Source of the DNA: CAZTHM01 sp041946825
GTDB taxonomy: Bacteria > Acidobacteriota > Terriglobia > UBA7540
Length of the DNA: 64,000 bases
Assembly (NCBI GenBank): GCA_041946825.1
Contig: JBHGBD010000021.1
Coordinates: 17,630-81,629 of the forward strand
Direction: 5' to 3'
Shown piece by piece: positions 25,174 to 33,965 of the stretch; the first letter of the stretch is position 1, and every line of letters starts with the position of its first letter. The position numbers and the translations under genes are program-made. Below the pieces are notes generated by a model. The model saw only the letters and a list, made by a program, of their open reading frames with translations, searched no databases and was not told where the DNA came from.

Positions 25174-27036
25174 ATGACAGCATGGGAGTTACGAGTTCTG
25201 TTTGCTTTGCACTTGATTCTGACCGTCCCGATCGCCCTGGCAGGTCAACAGCCGCGGGCTGTCGGTTCCGCCTCGTCCGACAGCACCGAGGCGAAGTACC
25301 CAAACACCCTGCGCTTCGCGGACCAGTTCCCGGGGCCGACGGGCACCGCGAAACAGGACGCCGCGATCGCTGGTATCGGTTCGGCGCCGGGACTTGTCCT
25401 CGTTCCTCCTGGAGTGGGACCCGGCAACGCCACGACCTATCCCAATCAAGTGGGTGTGATCGATCTTAGGCAAACGGCCGACATTATCGGTAATTTGAAA
25501 CAGGATCCGGACAGAACCCCTCTCATGCTACTTGAAAACCGTTTGGGCGAACTGACGACAAGGCCGCTGACGGGGACGGTCACGTTGACCAAAGGCTCGA
25601 CGGCCGTCGTCGGTAATGGGACCAGGTTCGAGGCGGAACTTTCCGGCCATTTTGGGCGCTCGATCAAGCTCGACTCAGATGACTCGACTTGCTGGGCGGA
25701 GATAGGGTCCGTGGCGAATAATACTACCGCCACGCTCAAGTCGAGTTATCCGTGCGCATCGGGAACGGGGCGAGCCTCGTACTTCATCACCCAGTTGGGA
25801 TTTGCCGTCAACTTGATGGCGACGGCGGGGACTCCCAACACTCCGAATGGCGGTGAAGGGGTCGGTTTCACGGTAGTTGCCAAGCGGCCGTCAGGTGCGC
25901 GTGGAGTGTACGGGGCGAACATCAATACCAGCTACAACACTGCCCCGACAACCGCGCAGGGTCAAGCGATGGGTCTAGAGGTCGATCTGAGCAATTTCTC
26001 TTCTGCGGACCAGGATGTGCCTGGAACGGGGGCCAATTTCTCCACCGCTTTGCACCTTCTCAGTGCGGGCAGCAAACGTCCCGGTTATGGACTCTCCATT
26101 CTCAGCACGACTGGGCGCGCCAATACCAATTCTTTCCAATGGGGCATCTGGGTGGGGAATTACAGCCAGCACGGGTTGCATATCAATGGGGCGTCCAATC
26201 ACGTCTATTTGGTTCCGTACCTGAATAATTCGGACCCCATGCTGGTTGGGAGAAACGCTGGTGATAAGGCAACCGTGTGGCGTATCAACAACGATGGCTC
26301 GGCGCATCTCAGCGGGCCCCTCAGCCTCGCCACCGACAGTCCCAATCCCACAGCCCTGCTTCACGCCTACGTGTCGGCAAACGCGCTGAAGGTCCCCGTC
26401 CGTCTGGAGAATGACAACGGAGGTACGGGGACCGTCGCCTTGGGGTTGGGTGTGGCCAGTTCAAGGAGCGAGACACGAAGCGCCAAGGCAGGGGTGGGGA
26501 TGACGCGAAGTGCGTCCAACGGCCGCGGCGATGTCTGTTTGTTCAACCGTCTGACCGATGATGCCCTTGACTTCGCCACGAGCGACTGGTTCATATGCAA
26601 TCGTGGAGGCGAACATGCAGGGCGGACGGAGATTCAGGCCCAAGGAAAGAATGAGGACATCGTTCTGACCCCGTCGGGAACAGGAAAAGTAGCGACCTCC
26701 AAGCAAATCCAGACCACGGTCGTCACGGGCACCCCTCCCTTTTCTGTCTCCAGCACCACGCCGGTGGCCAATCTCACGACTGTGCCGTTGACTTACAATG
26801 CGGCGGGGTCGCAGCAAGTCGGCGTGCATATGGTTTACGGCAACTGCACGATCGGGAGGGACTGTGGCGTTACCTTGGTAGGCCCTGCCGCGTTCAGCGG
26901 TAGCGGCACCTATCGATGCACGGCCAGCGATAACACAGCGCCAAATCCAATAAGCGTCACCCAGAGCAGCGGATCAGCCTTTGCCATCACTGGAACGGCC
27001 TCCGATTCGGTCAGTTACATCTGTTTGGGTAACTAG
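25174..27036 (+). CDS. Secreted repeat-rich protein, possibly tail-spike/pectate-lyase-like
   Basis: The 620-residue product starts at an ATG with GGGAGGG upstream and has a signal peptide ending near ALAG at residue 23. The segment LRFADQFPG with an AAIAGIG helix resembles the start of pectate-lyase-3/tail-spike type beta-helix proteins found near polysaccharide loci. Residues about 310-420 (LEVDLSNFSSADQDVPGTGA, WGIWVGNYSQHGLHI) look like repeated short beta-strands. The last part (TPPFSVSSTTPVANL) has beta-sandwich character. No catalytic motif is sure. It follows the polymerase and precedes the CDP-sugar genes; it may bind or cut the polymer, or be a surface appendage. Confidence 0.6.
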   Translation: MTAWELRVLFALHLILTVPIALAGQQPRAVGSASSDSTEAKYPNTLRFADQFPGPTGTAKQDAAIAGIGSAPGLVLVPPGVGPGNATTYPNQVGVIDLRQTADIIGNLKQDPDRTPLMLLENRLGELTTRPLTGTVTLTKGSTAVVGNGTRFEAELSGHFGRSIKLDSDDSTCWAEIGSVANNTTATLKSSYPCASGTGRASYFITQLGFAVNLMATAGTPNTPNGGEGVGFTVVAKRPSGARGVYGANINTSYNTAPTTAQGQAMGLEVDLSNFSSADQDVPGTGANFSTALHLLSAGSKRPGYGLSILSTTGRANTNSFQWGIWVGNYSQHGLHINGASNHVYLVPYLNNSDPMLVGRNAGDKATVWRINNDGSAHLSGPLSLATDSPNPTALLHAYVSANALKVPVRLENDNGGTGTVALGLGVASSRSETRSAKAGVGMTRSASNGRGDVCLFNRLTDDALDFATSDWFICNRGGEHAGRTEIQAQGKNEDIVLTPSGTGKVATSKQIQTTVVTGTPPFSVSSTTPVANLTTVPLTYNAAGSQQVGVHMVYGNCTIGRDCGVTLVGPAAFSGSGTYRCTASDNTAPNPISVTQSSGSAFAITGTASDSVSYICLGN

Positions 27037-27052
27037 GAAGGAACAACATTCT

Positions 27053-27075
27053 TGCGGGGCGAGGTGATCCCCGCA
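27053..27075 (+). terminator. Possible terminator hairpin after the secreted protein
   Basis: TGCGGGG (27053-27059) pairs perfectly with CCCCGCA (27069-27075) around a nine-base loop, 17 bases after the stop codon. No T-run follows, so it may be a stabilising 3' hairpin rather than an intrinsic terminator. Confidence 0.35.
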
Positions 27076-27095
27076 CCGGTGGCTGTGACTGCTTG

Positions 27096-27110
27096 AAGAG
27101 CACCGCTCTT
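27096..27110 (+). other. Second small hairpin in the same gap
   Basis: AAGAGC (27096-27101) and GCTCTT (27105-27110) form a perfect six-pair stem with a three-base loop. With the hairpin at 27053 it makes a double structure between the secreted protein gene and the CDP-sugar operon. Confidence 0.3.
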
Positions 27111-27255
27111 GAAATCTTACGGATTCCACCTCGTCTGATGCGCTGACAGCGCGGTTCATGTCCATCTTCGCGAGGAAAGGTTGACGGATTGGACGAGGCA
27201 GGGCTAGAGTAGTCAACTGCTCCGCTGCGTCAAAGCGTCAGTCGACGAGGCACCC

Positions 27256-28056
27256 TTGCATTCTCGTGGTCGAGAAATCCCGGTCGTAGTCTTGTGTGGG
27301 GGCATGGGCACGCGTCTGCGGGAAGAGACAGAGTACCGTCCCAAGCCCATGGTGGAGATCGGCGGGCGGCCGATCCTCTGGCACATCATGAAGATTTACG
27401 GGCACTACGGCTTTAAGCGCTTCATCCTTTGCTTGGGATACAAGGGCCATGTCATCAAGCAATACTTCCTCAACTACAAGGCTTTCAGCTGCGACATCAC
27501 CATCCGCCTTGGCAGGGAGGACGGGTTGATTCTGCACGGGAACGGTCCGACCGAGGACTGGATGATTACCCTCGCGGATACGGGCGAGAATACCCTGACG
27601 GGTGCGCGCGTCAAGCGTATCGAACCGTACGTCGAATCCGACACCTTCATGCTGACCTATGGCGACGGGGTCGCCGACATTGACGTCCGCCGCCTCGTGC
27701 AATTCCACCGCTCCCACGGCCGGATTGGCACCGTTACGGGCGTGCGGCCGTACTCGCGTTTTGGCGAGCTCGTCATCCAGGATGGTCAGGTGCGCCAGTT
27801 CAGCGAAAAGCCACAGGTTGCCGAGGGTACGGTGAATGGAGGGTTTTTCGTTTTCAATCGTCGATTCTTTGACTACCTCTCCTCCGAAGATTCCTGCGTC
27901 CTGGAGCAGCAACCTCTCGAAAACCTCGCACGTGACGGCCAGCTCATGGTTTACTACCACGAAGGATTCTGGCAGTGTATGGATACCTATCGCGATTTCC
28001 TGGCGTTGAATGAGTTGTGGAGAAAGGATCCGGCGTGGAGAGTCTGGAGCCGATGA
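27256..28056 (+). CDS. rfbF: Glucose-1-phosphate cytidylyltransferase
   Basis: Makes CDP-glucose from glucose-1-phosphate and CTP, the first step of CDP-6-deoxyhexoses. The 266-residue product has the nucleotidyltransferase signature CGGMGTRLREETEYRPKPMV and the RfbF-type segments LGYKGHVIKQYF, TGENTLTGARVKRI, TYGDGVADID and EGFWQCMDTYRD. The start is a TTG with GACGAGG just upstream; no ATG lies before the catalytic motif. It overlaps rfbG by four bases. Confidence 0.95.
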   Translation: MHSRGREIPVVVLCGGMGTRLREETEYRPKPMVEIGGRPILWHIMKIYGHYGFKRFILCLGYKGHVIKQYFLNYKAFSCDITIRLGREDGLILHGNGPTEDWMITLADTGENTLTGARVKRIEPYVESDTFMLTYGDGVADIDVRRLVQFHRSHGRIGTVTGVRPYSRFGELVIQDGQVRQFSEKPQVAEGTVNGGFFVFNRRFFDYLSSEDSCVLEQQPLENLARDGQLMVYYHEGFWQCMDTYRDFLALNELWRKDPAWRVWSR

Positions 28057-29048
28057 GCGACTCCTCCGACTTTTGGAAAGGCAAACGCGTATTCGTCACG
28101 GGGGCCACGGGCTTGGTGGGGTCCTGGCTGAGCCGCGAACTTGTGGAGCGCGGCGCCGTCGTGGTGGCGTTGGTGATGGATGCCGATCCGTTTTCGGAAC
28201 TTTACCGGAGCGGCTACATCACGCGCCTGCACGTGGTCAATGGCCGGCTGGAGGACTTCGAGACCCTCGAGCGGTCCATTCTCGCCCATGAGTGCGACAC
28301 CGTCATTCACCTCGGGGCGCAGGCCATCGTCAGCGCTGCCCAGCGGGCCCCCAAGCCGACCTTCGAAGCCAATGTGCAGGGGACGTGGAATCTCCTTGAA
28401 GCATGCCGCCTCCACACGGACCTGGTCGAAAGCGTTGTCATCGCCTCCAGTGACAAGGCATATGGGGAACAGGCCGAACTCCCTTACACCGAAGAGATGC
28501 CTTTGCAGGGCCGCCAGCCCTACGAGGTTTCCAAAAGCTGCGCGGACCTCATAGCACAGTCCTTCTTCCACGCTTACGGCCTGCCGGTGGCGGTGGCGCG
28601 GTGCGGCAACATCTATGGCGGTGGTGACCTGAATTGGAGTCGAATTGTTCCGGGAACCATCCGATCCTTCCATCGCGGCGAATCACCCCTCATTCGTAGC
28701 GACGGTCAGTACATTCGCGACTACATTTATGTCAAGGATGTCTGCTCGGCGTACCTTTCGTTGGCGGAACATCTGGCTTCGCCCGAAGTGAAAGGGCAGG
28801 CCTTCAACTTCAGCCCGGAATCCCGGGTCACCGTGCTCGACCTCGTCAAAGAAATCGGCGCGCTGATGCGATGCGAGGGGCTTCAGCCCACGGTGCTCAA
28901 TCAGGCGAGGGGCGAGATTCGAAATCAGTATTTGTCGTCAGAGAAAGCCCAGCGTATCCTCGGCTGGCAACCTGGCTTTACCCTCCAACAGGGCCTTGCC
29001 GAGACGATCGATTGGTATGTGAAGTTTTTTGAGGAGGGGCAGATTTGA
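28053..29048 (+). CDS. rfbG: CDP-glucose 4,6-dehydratase
   Basis: Converts CDP-glucose to CDP-4-keto-6-deoxyglucose. The 331-residue product is an extended short-chain dehydrogenase with TGATGLVGSWLS for NAD binding, HLGAQAIVSAA, SSDKAYGEQ and the YEVSK catalytic Tyr-Lys pair. The family trait KAYG in place of a DEVYG motif is present. The ATG at 28053 overlaps the rfbF stop (ATGA). It ends in an overlap with the methyltransferase start. Confidence 0.94.
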   Translation: MSDSSDFWKGKRVFVTGATGLVGSWLSRELVERGAVVVALVMDADPFSELYRSGYITRLHVVNGRLEDFETLERSILAHECDTVIHLGAQAIVSAAQRAPKPTFEANVQGTWNLLEACRLHTDLVESVVIASSDKAYGEQAELPYTEEMPLQGRQPYEVSKSCADLIAQSFFHAYGLPVAVARCGNIYGGGDLNWSRIVPGTIRSFHRGESPLIRSDGQYIRDYIYVKDVCSAYLSLAEHLASPEVKGQAFNFSPESRVTVLDLVKEIGALMRCEGLQPTVLNQARGEIRNQYLSSEKAQRILGWQPGFTLQQGLAETIDWYVKFFEEGQI

Positions 29049-30280
29049 GCAGCGCGACGGCGAGTTGTCGCTCCTGCGGGAATTCGGGGCTGGAGACGGT
29101 GCTCGCACTCGGCCCTACCCCGCTCGCGAATGCCTTGCTCACCGCCGTGCAACTGAATGAGCCGGAAGGAAGGTATCCCCTCGATCTGGCCTTCTGCCCC
29201 CATTGTTCACTCGTCCAGATCCTGGAGACGGTTCCGCCCGAGACGCTGTTCCGGAATTATCTCTATTTTTCCTCCTTTTCCGACACCCTTCTGCGCCACG
29301 CGGAACAGATCGCTGATCGGATGACAAGAGACCGCAGCCTGGGGTCCTCGAGCCTCGTCCTGGAAATCGCCAGCAATGATGGATACTTGCTTCAATACTA
29401 CCGGCGTCGGGGAATTCCGGTCCTTGGTATCGAACCAGCCGAAAACATCGCGCGGAAGGCGGAAGAAGAGCGCGGGATCCGGACCCTTTGTGATTTCTTC
29501 GGGAAGCGGCTGGCAGAGGAACTTCGCGGCCGGGGCGAATTGGGTGATGTTCTTCACGCGAACAATGTCCTGGCGCACGTGGCGGATCTGAACGGCCTCG
29601 TGGCGGGGATCCGGCTGGTTCTCAAACCCAACGGCGTGGCTGTTATCGAAGTTCCTTACGTGAAGGAAATGCTCGACCGCTGCGAGTTTGACACCATTTA
29701 CCACGAGCACTTGTGCTACTTTTCACTGACAGCCCTCGACCGCCTCTTTTCAAGGCACGGCCTGACGATCGAGAACGTCGAGCGCCTTCCCATTCACGGG
29801 GGTTCGCTCCGCATCTTCGCAGCGCCGGAGGGAAGCGCTCACCGCTCGCCGGCGGTGGAAGGCCTGCTTGCGGAGGAGTCGGCTTGGGGTGTAGCGCACC
29901 CGGACTCCTATCGTGGCTTCGGCCAGCGTGTTGAGAAAGTGAAATCGGAGTTGAACCGCCTCCTCCGCGATCTTGCGTCACAGGGTAAGCGTCTGGCGGC
30001 GTATGGCGCGGCGGCCAAGGGCGCGACCTTGCTGAACTATTGCGGAATCGGGCGGGAACTCCTGGAGTTTGTGGTTGATCGCAGCACCTACAAACAAGGC
30101 CGATACATGCCTGGCGTGCGGCTGCCGATATTCCCGCCGCAGAAACTACTGGAAGTGATGCCGGACTTTGTGCTTCTCCTGACCTGGAACTTCGCGGAGG
30201 AGATTCTCAAACAGCAGGCGGAATATCGCCGGCGCGGGGGGCGCTTTATTCTCCCTATTCCCGAACCACGCGTGGTGTAG
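29045..30280 (+). CDS. Sugar C-methyltransferase, zinc-binding type
   Basis: Adds a methyl group from S-adenosylmethionine to a carbon, probably C3, of a 4-keto-6-deoxyhexose. The 411-residue product shows the three-domain layout of TylC3/NovU-type enzymes: a zinc-binding N terminus with CRSCG and CPHC pairs (Methyltransf_13), a Rossmann domain with LVLEIASNDGYLL, the conserved YHEHLCYFS near residue 220, and a C-terminal domain with AAYGAAAKGATLLNY. It starts at a TTG whose last two bases begin the rfbG stop, after a GAGGAGGGG site. The substrate should be the CDP-sugar made by rfbF and rfbG. Confidence 0.92.
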   Translation: MSSATASCRSCGNSGLETVLALGPTPLANALLTAVQLNEPEGRYPLDLAFCPHCSLVQILETVPPETLFRNYLYFSSFSDTLLRHAEQIADRMTRDRSLGSSSLVLEIASNDGYLLQYYRRRGIPVLGIEPAENIARKAEEERGIRTLCDFFGKRLAEELRGRGELGDVLHANNVLAHVADLNGLVAGIRLVLKPNGVAVIEVPYVKEMLDRCEFDTIYHEHLCYFSLTALDRLFSRHGLTIENVERLPIHGGSLRIFAAPEGSAHRSPAVEGLLAEESAWGVAHPDSYRGFGQRVEKVKSELNRLLRDLASQGKRLAAYGAAAKGATLLNYCGIGRELLEFVVDRSTYKQGRYMPGVRLPIFPPQKLLEVMPDFVLLLTWNFAEEILKQQAEYRRRGGRFILPIPEPRVV

Positions 30281-30282
30281 CC

Positions 30283-30732
30283 ATGATTCATGGTGTTCAA
30301 CTTGTTCCGTTGAAGCGCATCCCTGACGAGCGGGGCACGATCCTGCACATGCTCAAGTGCACGGACCCGCACTTCCAGCAGTTCGGTGAGATTTACTTTT
30401 CGACCGTCTACCCGGGCGTCATAAAGGGCTGGCACAAACATCGCGAGATGACGCTCAACTATGCTTGCATTGAAGGCCGAATTAAGCTGGTTTTGTACGA
30501 TGACCGGGAGAACTCGCCGACGAAGGGGGAGTTGATGGAAGTGTTTTTGGGGCCCGACAACTACGCGCTGGTGGTCATACCGCCGGAGGTCTGGAACGGC
30601 TTCAAGGGAATGAGCGAGCCTTATGCCATTGTCGCGAACTGCTGCACCCATCCCCACGATCCTTCACGGTCGTCAAGAATGGACCCGTTCAACAATCCCA
30701 TCCCGTATAAATGGGAAGTGAAACATCACTAG
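30283..30732 (+). CDS. Cupin-type sugar epimerase, RmlC-like
   Basis: The 149-residue product is a short dTDP-sugar-isomerase/epimerase-type cupin, with PDERGTILHMLK, GVIKGWHKHREMTLNY (two His) and VIPPEVWNGFKG. It is shorter than true RfbC (about 180 residues). In this operon it should epimerise C3 and/or C5 of the methylated CDP-4-keto sugar. It lies two bases after the methyltransferase gene and 12 bases before the reductase. Confidence 0.85.
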   Translation: MIHGVQLVPLKRIPDERGTILHMLKCTDPHFQQFGEIYFSTVYPGVIKGWHKHREMTLNYACIEGRIKLVLYDDRENSPTKGELMEVFLGPDNYALVVIPPEVWNGFKGMSEPYAIVANCCTHPHDPSRSSRMDPFNNPIPYKWEVKHH

Positions 30733-30744
30733 GGTGTTCGACTG

Positions 30745-31659
30745 ATGCGAGTGCTGGTTACAGGAGCCGCGGGCTTCATCGGGTCGCACGTGACTCGCCA
30801 CGTTGTCCAGGAGGGCCATGAAGTCACGGCCGTGATTCTCCCCGGCGAGTCCACGGGGCGTTTGACGGATCTGATCGCGCGGTTGTCTGTGGTTCCCCTT
30901 GATCTCCGGGACAGCGGGGCTGTAAGAGAATTCCTGGACAAGCTTCGTCCGGAACTGGCCCTCCACCTTGCTTGGTACGCAGTCCCCAGCAAGTACTGGA
31001 CTGCGCCGGAGAACCTTGACTGCGTTACGATGACAATTAACTTGGCGCGGGCCCTGAGCGAGGTAAGCTGTCGACGGCTGGTTGCAGCTGGGACTTGCGC
31101 GGAGTATGACTGGGATTACGGATTTTTGTCTGAGGACACGACACCCCTTCGCCCACGGACGCTTTACGGAGTTTGCAAGAATGCTACGCGCGCGATCCTG
31201 GAATCATTCTGCCCGCCAGCCGGCCTGAGCTTTGCCTGGACCCGCTTTTTCCATCTCTATGGCCCGGGCGAGCCCCAGGAGAGGCTTGTACCGTCGGTGA
31301 TCAGGGCGCTTCTGAGAGGCGAGACAGCTCGATGCTCGAGCGGGAGGCAGATCCGCGATTTCATGCACGTTCGGGATGTGGCGTCTGCGGTGTGGGCCGT
31401 CGCGGTAAGCCAGCTGAGCGGAGCAGTTAACGTGGGCTCGGGCGTGCCGAGCTCTCTGCGGAGCATCGTGGAGATCATTGCAGGAATTCTGGGCGGGAAG
31501 CGTGCTGTCGAGTGGGGTGCGATTGCGGAAGACCCTCAAGAGCCTCCGCTTCTGGTTGCGGATGTGCGGAAGTTGTTCCGCGAGACTGGTTGGCGCCCTG
31601 CCTTGACGCTCGAGGATGGCTTGCGGGAAACCGTCACGTGGTGGAGGGGTCAACCGTGA
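30745..31659 (+). CDS. NAD(P)-dependent sugar 4-reductase or epimerase
   Basis: The 304-residue extended short-chain dehydrogenase has TGAAGFIGSHVTRH for cofactor binding, a Thr in AAGTCAEYD and a catalytic YGVCK motif. As the last enzyme of the CDP-sugar set it probably reduces the 4-keto group to give the final CDP-6-deoxyhexose with a C-methyl branch. An epimerase function is the alternative. It is the last gene of the tight block that begins at rfbF. Confidence 0.85.
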   Translation: MRVLVTGAAGFIGSHVTRHVVQEGHEVTAVILPGESTGRLTDLIARLSVVPLDLRDSGAVREFLDKLRPELALHLAWYAVPSKYWTAPENLDCVTMTINLARALSEVSCRRLVAAGTCAEYDWDYGFLSEDTTPLRPRTLYGVCKNATRAILESFCPPAGLSFAWTRFFHLYGPGEPQERLVPSVIRALLRGETARCSSGRQIRDFMHVRDVASAVWAVAVSQLSGAVNVGSGVPSSLRSIVEIIAGILGGKRAVEWGAIAEDPQEPPLLVADVRKLFRETGWRPALTLEDGLRETVTWWRGQP

Positions 31660-31751
31660 AGCACTCCGTGGGTTATTCAGGCTGACCTGATGACGAGTGG
31701 GGGCGGGAGGGGGGCCTCGCTTGTGTCGCCAGGGGTCGGCGGATTTGAATC

Positions 31752-32717
31752 ATGACCGTTTCAGTTTGCATTCCGACCTACAATTCCGCCCGCTACGTGC
31801 GTGAATGCATCGCCAGCGTGCTGGCCCAGACCTTCGCCGATTTCGAGCTAATCGTTTCCGACAATGCCTCCACGGATGCGACTTGCGACATTGTGCGGAG
31901 CTTTTCTGACGGGAGAATCCGGCTGCATCGCCTGGACCGCAACATGGGCATGGCCTTCAATTTCAATCACGCGGCCAGCCGGGCGCAAGGGAAGTACGTC
32001 AAATTCCTCTGCTACGACGACCTCCTGGATCCCACGTGCCTGGAGAAACAGGTGACTTCGCTGGAGGAAGCCCCTCATGTGGTTATGTCTACAAGTGGAT
32101 TCCGGTTCGTAGATGCTTCGGGTCGGACGATCCGCGAGGTCGTCTTCCTCGAAAAGCGCCGCCTTCTCCGCTACGCCGAAGTCGTCGCCGGCATCTTAGT
32201 CTATGGCTACGTCATGGGGCCGCCAGCAGCTGTTCTGCTTCGAAGATCCGCTCTGCAGATGGCGGGGTCCTTTTCCGAGAACCTCCCGGAAGTACTCGAC
32301 TTGGATTTATGGCTGCGATTGGCGATCCTGGGAGCCGTTGACTATATACCGGAAGCGCTTTGCGGATTTCGACTCCACCCGCAGGCGACAACCAGCCAAC
32401 TGCGAAAAACCGGCGTGGTCCGACGTGACCTCTTGCGGATTACCGAAACCATGTTGGGGACAGTGACCACAAATTCTTGGGGGCGTCATGCGGCGTGGGG
32501 GCGCGTGGCCGGTTCGTTCTTGAATCAAGCTCTCCTCGGTTTAAGGCACGGGTATGTGAAATGGCCGCTCGCCGCTATCTGGCAGGCATTGCGAATAGAT
32601 CCGGGTTTCCTTGGGTTAGCGATGTTTCTGGCGCTTTTTCATACTGGTATCCTGGGCCTCGAAGCCGAGGGGGCGCAGAGGTTGAGAATTTGCCGCGGCA
32701 GGACACTTCACAGCTGA
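31752..32717 (+). CDS. Family 2 glycosyltransferase
   Basis: The 321-residue product has a GT-A domain typical of GT2: VSVCIPTYNSARYV at the N terminus, SDNASTDATCDIV, and a metal-binding CYDDLLDP in place of a DxD motif. The C terminus carries a hydrophobic stretch (FLGLAMFLALFHTGIL). It should add one sugar of the repeat unit at the inner face of the membrane. The next glycosyltransferase gene starts just after its stop. Confidence 0.9.
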   Translation: MTVSVCIPTYNSARYVRECIASVLAQTFADFELIVSDNASTDATCDIVRSFSDGRIRLHRLDRNMGMAFNFNHAASRAQGKYVKFLCYDDLLDPTCLEKQVTSLEEAPHVVMSTSGFRFVDASGRTIREVVFLEKRRLLRYAEVVAGILVYGYVMGPPAAVLLRRSALQMAGSFSENLPEVLDLDLWLRLAILGAVDYIPEALCGFRLHPQATTSQLRKTGVVRRDLLRITETMLGTVTTNSWGRHAAWGRVAGSFLNQALLGLRHGYVKWPLAAIWQALRIDPGFLGLAMFLALFHTGILGLEAEGAQRLRICRGRTLHS

Positions 32718-32719
32718 GG

Positions 32720-33700
32720 GTGCCGGAACTGACCCCGCTCGATCCCACGGTGGATATCACTGTGTGTATCGTGAATTGGAATGGGGAACAGTGGCTGCCC
32801 GGCTGCCTGCGGTCGCTGGAAGAAGTTGAAGCACACCGTTTAGAAGTGATCCTGGTCGACAACGCGTCTACGGACAGGAGCGTGGAGGTCGTCCGCGCAG
32901 GATTCCCGGAGGTGGAGGTTGTTGCCAACTCTGAAAATGCGGGTTTCGCCGCGGGCAACAACCAGGCGATTCGGAAAGGGCGGGGCCGTCACTTCTTTAT
33001 CCTCAATAACGACACCATCTTGGGGAAGGGCGCGATCGAGCGACTGGTACGGTTTCTTGACCAGCACCCTCGTGCGGGCATGGTCTCAGGCCATCTCGTC
33101 AATCTTGATGGGACGACGCAATACCAATACTACCCTGTGGCGCTCCCGAGCCTGGCTTCCTTGACGGCGGACCTTCTCTTCCTCAACAGGATCTGGCCTC
33201 GCGGCACCCTGGGGCGCGGGGCCCTTGCACGCCGGTGGGATCCTTCTGTGCCTTATCAGATGGAACAAATCCCCGGCGCGTGCATGCTCGTGCGACGAGA
33301 AGCTTTCGAATCCTTCGGACTGTTCGACGAGAGCTACCATTTCTGGTATGAGGACGTAGACTTGTGTGCCCGGTGCCTGCGGACCGGCTGGGAGATCTGG
33401 TATATCCCTGATGCCCTGATCACACACTACGGCGCTGCCAGTTCTAGGCTGCTGGCGTTTTCGGTGAGATCGTTGTTGCGATTCCGCAATATGTTACGCT
33501 ACGCGGCGCGGACCTTCAGCCGAGTTGAATTCCTCGCGCTTCGGGTGATTGTCGGGATCACCCTGGTTTTGCGTTTGCCGCTGGTGATTGTAACCACACT
33601 TTCGCCGACGGCTAGGACGAAGCTGTGGAAAGGAGGAGTGAAAGCGTATCTGCAACTTTTGACTGAGCTCTTGAGAGGTCCCCAAACCGACCGCGGTTAG
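32720..33700 (+). CDS. Family 2 glycosyltransferase, WbbL/rhamnosyltransferase-like
   Basis: The 326-residue product from the GTG at 32720 has VCIVNWNGEQWLPGCLRSL, VDNASTDRSVE, GFAAGNNQAIR, LNNDT as the DxD-like site and YHFWYEDVDLCAR, a set typical of WbbL-type rhamnosyltransferases. A membrane-seeking segment near residues 275-300 closes the protein. The frame is open upstream to 32477, inside the preceding gene, and a TTG at 32690 has a better-spaced AGAGG site, so the start is not sure. A dTDP- or GDP-rhamnose donor would fit with the neighbouring genes. Confidence 0.88.
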   Translation: MPELTPLDPTVDITVCIVNWNGEQWLPGCLRSLEEVEAHRLEVILVDNASTDRSVEVVRAGFPEVEVVANSENAGFAAGNNQAIRKGRGRHFFILNNDTILGKGAIERLVRFLDQHPRAGMVSGHLVNLDGTTQYQYYPVALPSLASLTADLLFLNRIWPRGTLGRGALARRWDPSVPYQMEQIPGACMLVRREAFESFGLFDESYHFWYEDVDLCARCLRTGWEIWYIPDALITHYGAASSRLLAFSVRSLLRFRNMLRYAARTFSRVEFLALRVIVGITLVLRLPLVIVTTLSPTARTKLWKGGVKAYLQLLTELLRGPQTDRG

Positions 33701-33965
33701 CCTTTTCGGATCTCGCGCAGTCAGGAATACGATCCTCCTATTTTCGGTTACTCAAAGCGCGGCGATCGCTGAACTCCAAGGCATTGATTTCTGAGATGGT
33801 CGAAAATTCACATCTCCTGCCGATGTGTTGGAGTGGGCCGACACACAGATCCATGACGCCGGCAGGACGCGCGTAACTGGCAAATAGAATGAGGGCTCTC
33901 GCGGCACGCGGAGAGGTCTGTTGCGAGCAGATCGCCATAATGTCTACCCTCATCCTCCAAAACTC

